Below the pieces are notes generated by a model. That model saw nothing but the letters and a program-made list of their open reading frames with translations. It ran no database searches and was not told the DNA's origin. A program made the position numbers and the translations under genes. Shown here piece by piece: positions 53,975 to 63,377 of a DNA stretch of 64,000 bases. Origin of the DNA: Homoserinimonas sp. OAct 916 (GTDB lineage: Bacteria; Actinomycetota; Actinomycetes; Actinomycetales; Microbacteriaceae); NCBI RefSeq assembly GCF_003260275.1, contig NZ_QJHB01000001.1, positions 310,001 through 374,000 of the forward strand, written 5' to 3'. Position 1 is the stretch's first letter. Each line of letters opens with the position of its first letter.

Positions 53975-54744
53975 GAGATGGTCCCCAGTTCTCGATAGTC
54001 GGCGAGCACGGTGTCGCCCGGGTGCACCCACATCGGCTGGGTGAACGACCCCGCAAGTACGATCTCACCCGCTTCGAGCCGGTCACCGTGCTGGGCGAGC
54101 TTGTTCGCCAACCAGACGACGCCGCTCGCCGGGTGGTTCAGCACGGCGGCGGCCACACCGGTCTCCTCGATCATCTCGTTGCGGTACAGCAGTGCCGAGA
54201 CCCACCGCAGGTCGACGTCGTCGGGCCGCACCGGATTGCCGCCGTAGACCATGCCGCCGAGCGCGGCGTTGTCACTGATGGTGTCGACAATGGTGCGTCC
54301 TTCCATCTCAACGCGAGAGCTGAGGATCTCCAACGCCGGAACGACGTATTCGGTCGCGCGCAATACATCGAAGACCGTGACATCGGGGCCTTCGACTGGC
54401 TCGGCGAGCACGAATGCCAGCTCGACCTCGATGCGCACGTTCGAGAACCGGGCGTGCTCGATGACCGAGCCGTTCTCGTACACCTGGTCGGCGAAGATCG
54501 CACCGTAGTCCGGTTCGGTGATGCCGGTGGCCACCTGCATCACCTTTGAGGTGAGCCCGATCTTGCGCCCGATCTGCCTGCGGCCGGCCTCGATGCCGCG
54601 CCGGCGCCACTCGTTCTGCACGGCGTAGGAATCCTCCACCGTCATTGACTCGTGGCGCGCTGTCAACAGGGGCACCATGGTGCGATTCCGCTCCGCCTCA
54701 GCCAGCTCATCCGCGATCTGTGCGATGGTCTCCGAATCGAGCAT
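53959..54744 (-). CDS. hpaH: 2-oxo-hept-4-ene-1,7-dioate hydratase
   Basis: Hydrates the product of the decarboxylase/isomerase step. 261-residue FAH-fold hydratase of the HpaH/MhpD group: GRKIGLTSKVMQ, EVELAFVLAEPV with metal Glu residues, and the C-terminal LAGSFTQPMWVHPGDTVLADY. A purine-rich AGGAAGGA lies about eight bases before the ATG. The gene overlaps hpaI. The 168-bp gap upstream of it, before hpaD, is unusually long for this operon and contains short repeats. Confidence 0.92.
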   Translation of the reverse strand: MLDSETIAQIADELAEAERNRTMVPLLTARHESMTVEDSYAVQNEWRRRGIEAGRRQIGRKIGLTSKVMQVATGITEPDYGAIFADQVYENGSVIEHARFSNVRIEVELAFVLAEPVEGPDVTVFDVLRATEYVVPALEILSSRVEMEGRTIVDTISDNAALGGMVYGGNPVRPDDVDLRWVSALLYRNEMIEETGVAAAVLNHPASGVVWLANKLAQHGDRLEAGEIVLAGSFTQPMWVHPGDTVLADYRELGTISCRFV

Positions 54745-54861
54745 CCCATTCTTCCTTCCTACAAACAGCGATCAGGTCTGCATTCCCGGCGGCGTGCTGC
54801 TCATCGCGCCGTACCATTCATTGCGGCGAAGCCGATACTTCTATACAGGCGTGAAGCTTTG

Positions 54862-54896
54862 CCGACGTGCAGATCTACCGACGTGCAGACGTGCAG
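54862..54896. repeat. Short tandem repeats between hpaD and hpaH
   Basis: CCGACGTGCAGA occurs at 54862 and 54878 (16-bp period) and ACGTGCAG then repeats directly (54881, 54889). The 16-bp period matches that of the array at 9.4 kb, although the sequences differ. Confidence 0.7.
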
Positions 54897-54912
54897 TCTC
54901 GCACACTGTGCC

Positions 54913-56070
54913 TCAGAGCTGGTGGCCGAGCTTGTACTCGCCCTGCTTCCACGATGGCAACCCTTCAGGCTCGTCGCCCTTGCGGGTGTACGAGAAACCG
55001 TCGGCGCCTATGGTCACCGCCAGTTCGGAGGTGTCGGTGCGCGCCACCACCGGCTGTGGGTTGCCGTCGAGGTCGAGCACGAGCGAAGCGTCGGTGTACC
55101 AGGAGGGAACCACCGGGTTTCCCCACCAGTCGCGGCGCTGGTTGTCGTGCACGTCCCAGGTGACGACCGGGTTGTCGGGGTCTCCGGTGTAGTAGTCCTG
55201 CGTGTAGATCTCGACTCGGTGCCCATCCGGGTCACGCAGGTAGAGGTAGAACGCGTTCGAGACACCGTGCCGGCCCGGGCCGCGCTCGATCGCATCCGAG
55301 CGGCGGAGCGCCCCGAGCTTGTCGCAGATCGAGATGATGTTGTGCTTCTCGTGGGTGGCGAACGCGATGTGGTGCATGCGCGGGCCGTCGCCGCCGGTCA
55401 TGGCGGTATCGTGCACGGTGGGCTTGCGGCGCATCCACGCGGCATAGGTCGTGCCCGCCTCGTCCTGAATGTCCTCGGTCACCCGAAACCCGAGATCCTC
55501 CATGTACGCGACCGCGCGCGGCACGTTCGGGGTGACCTGGTTGAAGTGGTCCAGCCGCACGAGGGCGCCGGGGGTGTACAGCTCATAGCGCCAGGCGAGG
55601 CGCTCGACGTGCTCGACATCGTGGAAGAACTCGTACGGGAAGCCCAGTGGATCCTCCACACGCACCGAATCGCCGATGCCCCTGGTGAAGCCCTCCGCGC
55701 GCCGTTCGACCCGGCATGCGAGCTCCTCGTAGAAGGCGACCGCCTTGTCGAGATCCTCGGGGGAGCGCACGCGGTACGAGAACGCCGCAACCGCGGCGAC
55801 CGGGCCCTGGCGCAGCACCAGGTTGTGGTGGATGAACTCCTCAAGTGGCCGCAGGTAGATGCTGCTCTCGTCTTCCCAGGTGACCACGAGGTCCAGCACG
55901 TCCACGTAGAACGCGCGCGACGCCGCGAGGTCGGTGACGACGATCTCCATGTAGGCGCAGCGCAGGATGTCGGGAGCTGGGGATTTCGGCGTGGGAATCC
56001 TCGCCGAAGTGGGGATCGGGGTTTCCGCCGTGACGACGGGTTCCGGCGAATCGGGGGTGATGGTGCTCAT
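54913..56070 (-). CDS. hpaD: 3,4-dihydroxyphenylacetate 2,3-dioxygenase
   Basis: Extradiol ring cleavage of homoprotocatechuate, VOC fold. It closely follows the Brevibacterium fuscum enzyme as I know it: metal ligands His175, His234 and Glu287, plus active-site His220 and Tyr277, align with its His155, His214, Glu267, His200 and Tyr257 at a constant offset of 20. Long shared runs include LDHFNQVTPNVPR, GPGRHGVSNAFYLY and IYTQDYYTGDPDNP. The 20-residue offset is a Pro/Thr-rich N-terminal extension. 385 residues. Preceded by AAGGA at seven bases. Confidence 0.96.
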   Translation of the reverse strand: MSTITPDSPEPVVTAETPIPTSARIPTPKSPAPDILRCAYMEIVVTDLAASRAFYVDVLDLVVTWEDESSIYLRPLEEFIHHNLVLRQGPVAAVAAFSYRVRSPEDLDKAVAFYEELACRVERRAEGFTRGIGDSVRVEDPLGFPYEFFHDVEHVERLAWRYELYTPGALVRLDHFNQVTPNVPRAVAYMEDLGFRVTEDIQDEAGTTYAAWMRRKPTVHDTAMTGGDGPRMHHIAFATHEKHNIISICDKLGALRRSDAIERGPGRHGVSNAFYLYLRDPDGHRVEIYTQDYYTGDPDNPVVTWDVHDNQRRDWWGNPVVPSWYTDASLVLDLDGNPQPVVARTDTSELAVTIGADGFSYTRKGDEPEGLPSWKQGEYKLGHQL

Positions 56071-56120
56071 GTCAGCGTCCTTGGCTTGTCGGGGGTGGAG
56101 TGTGTCTGGCGACGGTCGGT

Positions 56121-57671
56121 TCAGCGGGGGTCGGGGTTGTCAAGTGACGCCTCGAAGGTCTCCGACTTGCCGAAGGTGGGGTTGTGCACGGCGCCGAGCG
56201 TGATGTGCACGGCCTGCTGGTCGGTGTAGAAGTCAATCGAGCGGTAGCCGCCCTCGTGTCCGAGGCCAGACGCCTTCACTCCGCCGAACGGTGTGCGAAG
56301 GTCGCGCACGTTATTGGAGTTCAGCCACACCATGCCGGCCTCGATCGCCTGCGAGAAATTGTGCGCGCGTTTGAGGTCGTTGGTCCACAGGTACGCGGCC
56401 AAACCGTATTTCACCCCGTTGGCGAGTTCCAGGGCTTCTTCGTCGGTGTCGAACGGGGTGATCGCCACGACCGGCCCGAAGATCTCCTCCTGGAAGATTC
56501 GCGCATCCGGCGCCACATCGGCGAAGACCGTCGGCGCGACGAAGTTGCCCTGCTCGAACCCCTCGGCGCGGCCGCCGCCGGCAACCAGGCGTCCCTCCGA
56601 TTTGCCGATCTCGATGTAGCTCATCACCTTGTCGTAGTGCTCGGGGTGTACGAGCGCCCCGACCTCGGTCTTCGGATCATGCGGGTATCCGACGATCACG
56701 CGCTTCGCCTGCGCGGCGTAGCGCTCGACGAACTCGTCATAGATCGACCGCTCCACCAGAATGCGGCTGCCCGCAGTGCAGCGCTCGCCGTTGAGCGAGA
56801 AGACACCGAAGATGGTCGCATCGATCGCGGCGTCGAGGTCGGCGTCGGCGAACACGATGGCGGGAGACTTGCCGCCGAGTTCCATCGACAGGCCCTTGAG
56901 GAAAGGCGCAGCATTGGCGAAGATCAACTGGCCGGTGCTGCTCTCGCCGGTGAAGGAGATGAGCGGCACATCGGGGTGCTTCACCAGCGCGTCACCCGCA
57001 TCCTCGCCGAGCCCGTTGACGAGATTGAAGACGCCTTGGGGCAGCCCCGCCTCTTCAAAGATGCCCGCCCACAGCGATGCCGACAGCGGGGTGAACTCTG
57101 CGGGTTTGAGCACGACGGTGTTCCCCGTGGCCAACGCAGGGCCGAGCTTCCAGGACTCGAGCATGAATGGGGTGTTCCACGGGGTGATGAGGCCCGCAAC
57201 GCCGATCGGCTTGCGGTTGACGTAGTTGATCTGACGACCCGGCACCTTGTAGGTGTCGTCGGCCTGGGCCACGATCAGGTCGGCGAAGAAGCGGAAGTTC
57301 TCGGCGGCACGGCGAGCCTGGCCGAGGGCCTGGGTGATCGGCAGGCCCGAGTCGAAGCTCTCCAGCTCGGCGAGCCGGGCATCACGGGACTCGACGATGT
57401 TCGCGATGTTGTGCAGGATGCGTGAGCGCTCGCGTGGCAGCATCGTCGGCCACGGGCCTTCGGTGAACGCGCGCCTGGCCGCCGCGACGGCCAGGTCGAT
57501 GTCGGCCTTCTTTCCGGCGGCCGCCTGCAGGTAGGTCTCATTCGAGACCGGGTCGAGCACGTCGAACGTGTCGCCATCGACCGAGTCGACGAACTCGCCG
57601 TCGATGTAGTGCTGGATACGGGTGGGCAAATCGGCGGGGACGTGCCGGGTGTCACGTGCGGTGTCGGTCAT
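56121..57671 (-). CDS. hpaE: 5-carboxymethyl-2-hydroxymuconate semialdehyde dehydrogenase
   Basis: Oxidises the ring-cleavage product. Aldehyde dehydrogenase with Asn166 (TPWNTPF), Glu264 (MELGGKSPA) and catalytic Cys298 (NGERCTAGSR). HpaE-type features include HYIDGEFVDS, DFYTDQQAVHITLG at the C-terminus and a 516-residue length. I chose the ATG at 57671 with GGAGG five bases upstream. It follows the GntR gene by 13 bp and precedes hpaD by 50 bp. Confidence 0.94.
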   Translation of the reverse strand: MTDTARDTRHVPADLPTRIQHYIDGEFVDSVDGDTFDVLDPVSNETYLQAAAGKKADIDLAVAAARRAFTEGPWPTMLPRERSRILHNIANIVESRDARLAELESFDSGLPITQALGQARRAAENFRFFADLIVAQADDTYKVPGRQINYVNRKPIGVAGLITPWNTPFMLESWKLGPALATGNTVVLKPAEFTPLSASLWAGIFEEAGLPQGVFNLVNGLGEDAGDALVKHPDVPLISFTGESSTGQLIFANAAPFLKGLSMELGGKSPAIVFADADLDAAIDATIFGVFSLNGERCTAGSRILVERSIYDEFVERYAAQAKRVIVGYPHDPKTEVGALVHPEHYDKVMSYIEIGKSEGRLVAGGGRAEGFEQGNFVAPTVFADVAPDARIFQEEIFGPVVAITPFDTDEEALELANGVKYGLAAYLWTNDLKRAHNFSQAIEAGMVWLNSNNVRDLRTPFGGVKASGLGHEGGYRSIDFYTDQQAVHITLGAVHNPTFGKSETFEASLDNPDPR

Positions 57672-57684
57672 TGGGGCCTCCGGA

Positions 57685-58383
57685 TCAGTGGGAGTGGATG
57701 TCGGATGGTTGGTGGCTGTCGGCATTGCGACGTGCGGCAGTGAATGCGTCAATGGTGCGCCACCGGTGGTTGCGCGCGGCCAACTCGATTTCGAGGGGGT
57801 CGGCATCGGCTCGAATCAGGTTGAGGATCTCGGCGTGTTCTTCCACAGAATGGTGGGCGCGGCCGGGCACGAACGAGAACGTTGAGTCGCGCAGGCCGGA
57901 CAGCCTGGACCAGCCGCGATAGACCAGTTCACGCAGTTGCACGTTGGGGCAGGGCTCGAACAGGACGGAGTGGAACTGCTGGTTGAGGGTGGTGAACATG
58001 TGGGCGTCGAAGTGGTCGAGCAGTTGGCACATTCGCTCGTTGATCTCCTTCGCCTGGGTGAGGTCATCGGTGGTGAGCCACGGCGCGGACAGGGCGGTGG
58101 CCGCGCCCTCGACAATGCCCAGGGCCTGCATGGTGTCGACGTACTCGTCGGGGTCGACGAGCGACACGCGCGCCCCGACATTGCGCTCGAAGGTGACGAG
58201 GCCTTCGGCCTCAAGCCTGCGGATCGCCTCGCGCACGGGCACGACACTCATGTTCAATCCGTCGGCGATGGGGCCGAGCACCAGGCGAAAGCCTGGGCCG
58301 TACTCGTGGCGGGAGATCCGTTCGCGGATCCAGTGATAGGCACGCTCGGATTTGCTGGAGGCGGCCAGTGCGATCTGGGTCAC
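57685..58383 (-). CDS. GntR-family regulator (FadR/FCD type)
   Basis: 232 residues. The N-terminal winged helix contains ERAYHWIRERISRHEY and MSVVPVREAIRRLEAEGLV, the recognition helix of the family; the C-terminal helical FCD domain (~90-230) has a likely metal/ligand pocket (DAHMFTTLNQQFHSVLF). It lies inside the hpa operon, with GTG 58383 overlapping the FAH-RraA stop by 4 bp. It probably represses the island until an aromatic or its pathway intermediate binds; candidate sites lie at 59941-59964. Confidence 0.9.
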   Translation of the reverse strand: MTQIALAASSKSERAYHWIRERISRHEYGPGFRLVLGPIADGLNMSVVPVREAIRRLEAEGLVTFERNVGARVSLVDPDEYVDTMQALGIVEGAATALSAPWLTTDDLTQAKEINERMCQLLDHFDAHMFTTLNQQFHSVLFEPCPNVQLRELVYRGWSRLSGLRDSTFSFVPGRAHHSVEEHAEILNLIRADADPLEIELAARNHRWRTIDAFTAARRNADSHQPSDIHSH

Positions 58384-59921
58384 CGTGCGTCCTCCGCGGG
58401 TTTCGGCTCGGCCGGACGAGCGTCGTATTTCGCCCGCCACTCGGCATTCATGGGAAACAAGCCGTCGATGGGGTTCCCCGCAGTCACCTGGTCGGCGACC
58501 CAGGCGTCTTCGTCCTCCTGCGCCAGTGCCGCATCCACAACCTCTTCGACGAGGCCGGGAGGGATGACGATCACGCCGTCGCCGTCGCCGACGATGATGT
58601 CGCCCGGCTGCACGGCCGTGCCGCCGCATCCGATCGTCACGTCGTGGTCCCACGGCACATGCTTGCGCCCGAGAACCGCGGGGTGGGCACCGACGGAGTA
58701 GATGGGGAGGCCGACCTCGGCGACGGCGTCGTAATCGCGGATGCCGCCGTCGGTGACGATGCCGGCGGCACCCTTCGCGCGGGCGCGGAGTGCGAGCACG
58801 TCGCCGAGAGTGCCGGAGCCGGTCTCGCCCCGAGCCTCGATGACGATCACTTCGCCCGCGGCGACGGCGTCGAACACGCGCTTCTGTGCGTTGTAGCCGC
58901 CGCCGTGAGTCTTGAACAGGTCTTCGCGGCCGGGCACGAACCGCAAGGTCTTGGCCGTGCCGACGATCTTGGTACCTGCATGCATGGGGCGCACGCCGTC
59001 GATGGTGACGTTGTTCAGCCCGCGCTTGCGCAGTTGCCCCGACAGCGCCGCGACGGGCACCAGCTCGAGTTTGCGTCGCACCTCGGCGGTGAGCCCGCCC
59101 GCCGAGGGTGGCTCTTCGCCGGCGAGCCCCGCGGCGGCCGCGGAGCCCCAGGCCTCGGTGCGCTGGGTGTCGTCGACAGAGGGAAGCGAGCCGAGCGCGG
59201 GGTCAAATTCCGCTGTGCCCTGCGTGACAGTGGTGACGAGCCTCCCCGACGTCGGCGCACCAGCAGAGCCCGGGGAATCCACTTCCACTTCGACCACGTC
59301 GCCGGGCACGACCACGGATGAACCGGCCGGCGTGCCGGTGAGGATCACGTCGCCCGGCTCGAGAGTGAAGTGTTGCGACAGGTCTGCCACCAGCTGGGGG
59401 AGCGTGAACAGCAGATCGGCCGTCGTGTCGTCCTGGGCGGGCCGGCCGTTGACCCAGGTGCGCACGCGCAGGGACGCCGGTTCGACCGCGCTCGCGTCGA
59501 TCAGTGTGGGGCCGATCGGGGTGAAGCCGTCACCACCCTTCGACCGCACATTCGAGCCCTTGTCATTCGCGCGCAAGTCGTAGAGGCCAAAGTCGTTCGC
59601 GGCTGTCACCGAGGCGACATGGGACCAGGCATCTGCCAGCGATACCCGCCGCGCACTCGTTCCGATGACCAGTGCCACCTCGCCCTCGAAGGCGAGAAGC
59701 TCGGTGCCGGCAGGCCGCTCGATGGTGCCGCCCGATGCGGCAACCGAGCTCGACGGTTTGAAGAAATACGACGGCGCGGCAGGGCGGCGGCCACGCTGGG
59801 CGGCGCGGGACGGGTAGCTGAGGTGAATGGCGATGATCTTGCCGGGCCGCCCGGGAAGGGCGGAGAAGCGGGCATCGCCGGCATCCGACAGATGGCTGCC
59901 ATATGCGGTGTCGTTGTTCAT
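58380..59921 (-). CDS. FAH-domain isomerase/decarboxylase fused to an RraA-like aldolase domain
   Basis: 513 residues in two parts. Residues ~20-240 are a fumarylacetoacetate-hydrolase fold: FEGEVALVIG (metal Glu79, Glu81), AANDFGLYD and DVILTGTPAG. Residues ~275-485 are an RraA/HMG-aldolase-like domain: GTLGDVLALRARAKGAAGIVTDGG with IRD (Arg395, Asp396, matching the catalytic Arg-Asp pair of HMG/CHA aldolase) and GDIIVGDGDGVIVIPP. In E. coli HpaG both halves are FAH domains. Here the second appears replaced by an RraA domain, a family known to decarboxylate oxaloacetate. It should take the HpaE product through decarboxylation and isomerisation; no HpaF gene is seen. Confidence 0.88.
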   Translation of the reverse strand: MNNDTAYGSHLSDAGDARFSALPGRPGKIIAIHLSYPSRAAQRGRRPAAPSYFFKPSSSVAASGGTIERPAGTELLAFEGEVALVIGTSARRVSLADAWSHVASVTAANDFGLYDLRANDKGSNVRSKGGDGFTPIGPTLIDASAVEPASLRVRTWVNGRPAQDDTTADLLFTLPQLVADLSQHFTLEPGDVILTGTPAGSSVVVPGDVVEVEVDSPGSAGAPTSGRLVTTVTQGTAEFDPALGSLPSVDDTQRTEAWGSAAAAGLAGEEPPSAGGLTAEVRRKLELVPVAALSGQLRKRGLNNVTIDGVRPMHAGTKIVGTAKTLRFVPGREDLFKTHGGGYNAQKRVFDAVAAGEVIVIEARGETGSGTLGDVLALRARAKGAAGIVTDGGIRDYDAVAEVGLPIYSVGAHPAVLGRKHVPWDHDVTIGCGGTAVQPGDIIVGDGDGVIVIPPGLVEEVVDAALAQEDEDAWVADQVTAGNPIDGLFPMNAEWRAKYDARPAEPKPAEDAR

Positions 59922-59935
59922 GAGCTCCCTCGCTC

Positions 59936-59980
59936 TTGCGTCGTATTTGAAATCGTATATGATCCTAATCAGGACGGCAA
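59936..59980. promoter_or_regulatory. Divergent promoters and GntR-type operator
   Basis: Rightward (transporter): TTGCGT (59936-59941), 16-bp spacer, TATGAT (59958-59963). Leftward (hpa operon): TTGCCG (59975-59980), 17-bp spacer, TACGAT (59952-59957). Both -10 boxes sit in a direct repeat TCGTATTTGA / TCGTATATGA (59941, 59953; 12-bp period) within the dyad-like ATCGTATATGAT, which resembles FadR-subfamily sites. One regulator could control both directions. Confidence 0.55.
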
Positions 59981-60057
59981 GCCACCCGAGGGAATGTCAG
60001 TCACGACAGTGAAACCAGCAGCCCGCTGGCTGATCGACGACGAAGGAGTCACCGCAG

Positions 60058-61446
60058 ATGTCTGCACCCAACGCCCCACAGTCGGGATTCACCCCCACCG
60101 GCACCATCCAGACCGCGCACGATCGCCGCCGTGTCGTCGTCGCCACAGTCGTCGGCACCACCATCGAGTGGTACGACTTCTTCATCTACGCCACCGCGGC
60201 AGGCCTCGTCTTCAGCAAGGTCTTCTTCGAACCGCTCGGGCCCCAGGCCGCGATCCTGCTGTCGTTCGCGACAGTGGGCCTGAGCTTCCTCTTCCGTCCG
60301 TTCGGCGCCTTTCTCGCCGGTCACTTCGGCGATCGCTTCGGGCGGCGCGTGGTGCTCGTCTGGACCCTGATCCTGATGGGCTCGGCAACGACGCTGATCG
60401 GCGTTCTGCCCACCTATGCGGCGATCGGCGTGGCCGCCCCCATCCTGCTCGTGCTGCTGCGGGTTCTGCAGGGCATCTCGGCAGGCGGCGAATGGGGCGG
60501 TGCCGTGTTGATGGCCGTCGAACACGCCAAGACCGAAAAACGTGGCCTGTTCGGGGCAGCCCCGCAGATCGGCGTGCCGATCGGCCTGCTGCTGGCCTCG
60601 GGGGTCACCGCGCTGATGGCGATCATCGCGCCAGGTGATGCGTTCGTGGAGTGGGGCTGGCGCGTGCCCTTCCTGCTGTCGATCATCCTGATCCTCTTCG
60701 GCTACTGGGTGCGTCGCCGGGTGGAGGAGAGCCCGGTGTTCCTTGAGATCGCCGAGCGCAAGGAGAAGGCAAAGATGCCGATCGTGCAACTCTTCAAGAA
60801 GCACACGCCGCTGGTGATCATCGCCGCCCTCGTGTTCGCCGGCAACAATGCGGTCGGCTACATGACCACCGGCGGCTACATCCAGAACTACGCCACCAAC
60901 CCGGAGGGCGTGGTCGCCCTTGAACGCGGACCGGTGCTCCTCGCGGTCACGATCTCGGCGGTGTTCTGGCTGGCGTCGACGTGGTTCGCGGGCTGGCTCT
61001 CGGACAAGCTCGGGAGGCGCAACACCTACATCGTCGGCTGGATCTTGCAGCTGGTCGGAGTATTCACGCTGTTTCCACTGGTCAACACCGGCGATGTCTT
61101 CCTTCTCGGGGCGGCTCTTGCGATCCTCACCATCGGCCTCGGCTTCACCTATGGCCCGCAAGCCGCGCTCTACTCCGAACTGTTCCCCGCATCCATCCGC
61201 TTTTCGGGGGTATCGATCTCGTACGCCATCGGTGCGATCGTCGGCGGCGCCTTCGCCCCCACCATCGCCACGGCGCTCGTCCAGGCGACCGGAACGACCT
61301 GGTCGGTCACCTGGTATCTCGCGGGGATGACAATGGTCGGTCTCATCGCGACGCTGATGCTGCGCGACCGCACCGGCATCCCACTCGGACCCGATCACGA
61401 AGAAGAGCAGGCCAAGAGCCCGATCTACGGGCTGTCCAGGTCCTGA
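60058..61446 (+). CDS. MFS transporter, metabolite:H+ symporter type
   Basis: 462 residues, twelve hydrophobic segments. The MHS-family marks are VVGTTIEWYDFFIYATAAGL at the N-terminus and GHFGDRFGRR in the 2-3 loop; a second LGRRNTY follows in the 8-9 loop. AAGGAG lies ten bases before the ATG. Divergent from the hpa operon and followed by the monooxygenase gene, it most likely imports the aromatic acid (for example hydroxyphenylacetate). Confidence 0.92.
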   Translation: MSAPNAPQSGFTPTGTIQTAHDRRRVVVATVVGTTIEWYDFFIYATAAGLVFSKVFFEPLGPQAAILLSFATVGLSFLFRPFGAFLAGHFGDRFGRRVVLVWTLILMGSATTLIGVLPTYAAIGVAAPILLVLLRVLQGISAGGEWGGAVLMAVEHAKTEKRGLFGAAPQIGVPIGLLLASGVTALMAIIAPGDAFVEWGWRVPFLLSIILILFGYWVRRRVEESPVFLEIAERKEKAKMPIVQLFKKHTPLVIIAALVFAGNNAVGYMTTGGYIQNYATNPEGVVALERGPVLLAVTISAVFWLASTWFAGWLSDKLGRRNTYIVGWILQLVGVFTLFPLVNTGDVFLLGAALAILTIGLGFTYGPQAALYSELFPASIRFSGVSISYAIGAIVGGAFAPTIATALVQATGTTWSVTWYLAGMTMVGLIATLMLRDRTGIPLGPDHEEEQAKSPIYGLSRS

Positions 61447-61482
61447 CGCCCCGCGTTGACACACCAGAACCGAGGAGATTCC

Positions 61483-63360
61483 ATGCAGTTCCACCACCAC
61501 GGCTACTTGTCCGAAGATCCGCGAGTGAGCCCTGCGGCCGGCACCGGGATCGATCGCTCCGAGGGCCTCCCCGACGAGGTCGACGTGCTGATCGTGGGCA
61601 GCGGCCCGGCCGGTATGCTGCTCGCCGCGCAGATGTCACAGTTTCCGAATGTCACCACGCGCGTCGTCGAACGCCGCGGCGGCCGCCTGGTCCTCGGTCA
61701 GGCTGACGGAATCCAGCCACGCAGTGTCGAGACGTTCCAGGCCTTCGGATTCGCACCGCGCATCATCGCCGAGGCGTACAACATCGCCCATATGAACTTC
61801 TGGAGCCCCGACCCCGAGAACCCGCAGAACATCATCCGTACCTCGCGCACCGAGGACTACGCTCAACACATCGGCGAGTTTCCCCACCTGATCGTGAATC
61901 AGGCGCGGGTGCTCGACTACTTCGCCGAGGCCGCGTTGCACGGGCCCGCGAGGATCACCCCCGACTACGGCATCGAGTTCACCGGTCTGACGGTGGGAGC
62001 CGATGGCGACTATCCCGTCACCGTCAACCTCAGGGACGTCGAGGGTGAGAGGCAGGAGCGAGTGGTCCGTGCGAAGTACGTGGTGGGCTGCGACGGTGCG
62101 CGCAGCCTCGTTCGCGACGCGATCGGCCGCAAACACCTGGGTGGCGTCTCGCAACACGCTTGGGGCGTGATGGACGTTCTCGTGAACACCGACTTCCCCG
62201 ACTGGCGCATCAAGTGCGCGATCAACTCGGAGGCCGGCAACATCCTGCACATCCCGCGCGAGGGCGGCTACCTGTGCCGAATGTACATCGACCTCGGCGA
62301 GGTGGCTGAGGACGACAAGCACCGTGTGCGCCAGACCCCATTGGAGGCCATCATCCAGAAGGCGAACGACATTCTGCATCCGTACTCGCTGGATGTGAAG
62401 AATGTCGCCTGGCACAGCGTGTACGAGGTCGGGCATCGGGTCACCGACAAGTTTGACGATGTGCCCGTCGGCATGAACCACACGCCGCGGGTGTTCCTGA
62501 CCGGTGACGCCTGCCACACCCACAGCGCGAAGGCCGGCCAGGGCATGAATGTGTCAATGCAGGACGGGTTCAACCTGGGCTGGAAGCTCGGCCACGTACT
62601 CACCGGCCGAAGCCCCGAATCGCTGCTGTCGACCTACTCGGATGAGCGCCAGCCGGTGGCGCAGCAGTTGATCGACTTCGACCGTGAATGGTCGAGCCTG
62701 ATGGCCCGCAGGCCGGAGGAGATCGCCGACCCCCGGGAGTTGGCGGACTACTATCTGAAGACCTCGGAGTTCCCGTCGGGCTTCATGACGCAGTACCCCC
62801 CGTCGATGATCGTGGGCGCTATGGAACACCAGTCACTGGCCGAAGGCTTCCCCATCGGCAAGCGTTTCAAGTCCGCCCAAGTGGTGCGCGTATCCGACGG
62901 CAACAATGCGCACCTCGGCCACCACGCCAAAGCCGACGGCCGCTGGCGCATCTACGCGTTCGCCGATAGACCGTCAGCCGGTGAGAGTTCAGCGCTGGCC
63001 GACTGGGCCGAGTGGCTGTCATCCTCGCCCGCGTCTCCACTGGTGCGCTGCACCCCGGCCGGAGGCGATATCGACAGTGTCTTCGACGTGAAGGTGATCT
63101 ACCAGCAGGGGTTTGAAGACGTTGAGATCGCGCGTGTGCCCCCGACGTTCCTGCCGAAGACCGGGCCGTTCGAACTGACCGACTGGGAGAAGATGTACGC
63201 GGTCAAGCGCGACGAGGACATCTTCGACGTGCGCGAGATCTCGCGCGATGGCGCCGTTGTCATCGTGCGCCCCGACCAGTACGTCGCGCACGTACTGCCC
63301 CTGGCGGCGACCGATGAGCTGGCGGCGTTCTTCGCGCAGAATCTCCTGCCGGCGTCGTGA
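61483..63360 (+). CDS. FAD-dependent aromatic monooxygenase (PHBH/phenol hydroxylase type)
   Basis: 625 residues. FAD-binding GSGPAG (39-44), the DG motif VGCDGARSLVRD and the GD motif FLTGDACHTHSAKAGQGMN are intact, followed by a C-terminal thioredoxin-like domain as in phenol 2-monooxygenase and 3-hydroxybenzoate 4-monooxygenase. I chose ATG 61483, with GAGGAG six bases upstream. Since 4-hydroxyphenylacetate is handled by HpaB next door, this enzyme may open a second entry, for example from 3-hydroxyphenylacetate to homoprotocatechuate. That substrate is inference. Confidence 0.87.
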   Translation: MQFHHHGYLSEDPRVSPAAGTGIDRSEGLPDEVDVLIVGSGPAGMLLAAQMSQFPNVTTRVVERRGGRLVLGQADGIQPRSVETFQAFGFAPRIIAEAYNIAHMNFWSPDPENPQNIIRTSRTEDYAQHIGEFPHLIVNQARVLDYFAEAALHGPARITPDYGIEFTGLTVGADGDYPVTVNLRDVEGERQERVVRAKYVVGCDGARSLVRDAIGRKHLGGVSQHAWGVMDVLVNTDFPDWRIKCAINSEAGNILHIPREGGYLCRMYIDLGEVAEDDKHRVRQTPLEAIIQKANDILHPYSLDVKNVAWHSVYEVGHRVTDKFDDVPVGMNHTPRVFLTGDACHTHSAKAGQGMNVSMQDGFNLGWKLGHVLTGRSPESLLSTYSDERQPVAQQLIDFDREWSSLMARRPEEIADPRELADYYLKTSEFPSGFMTQYPPSMIVGAMEHQSLAEGFPIGKRFKSAQVVRVSDGNNAHLGHHAKADGRWRIYAFADRPSAGESSALADWAEWLSSSPASPLVRCTPAGGDIDSVFDVKVIYQQGFEDVEIARVPPTFLPKTGPFELTDWEKMYAVKRDEDIFDVREISRDGAVVIVRPDQYVAHVLPLAATDELAAFFAQNLLPAS

Positions 63361-63377
63361 GCCGACTCCTCGCCCGA

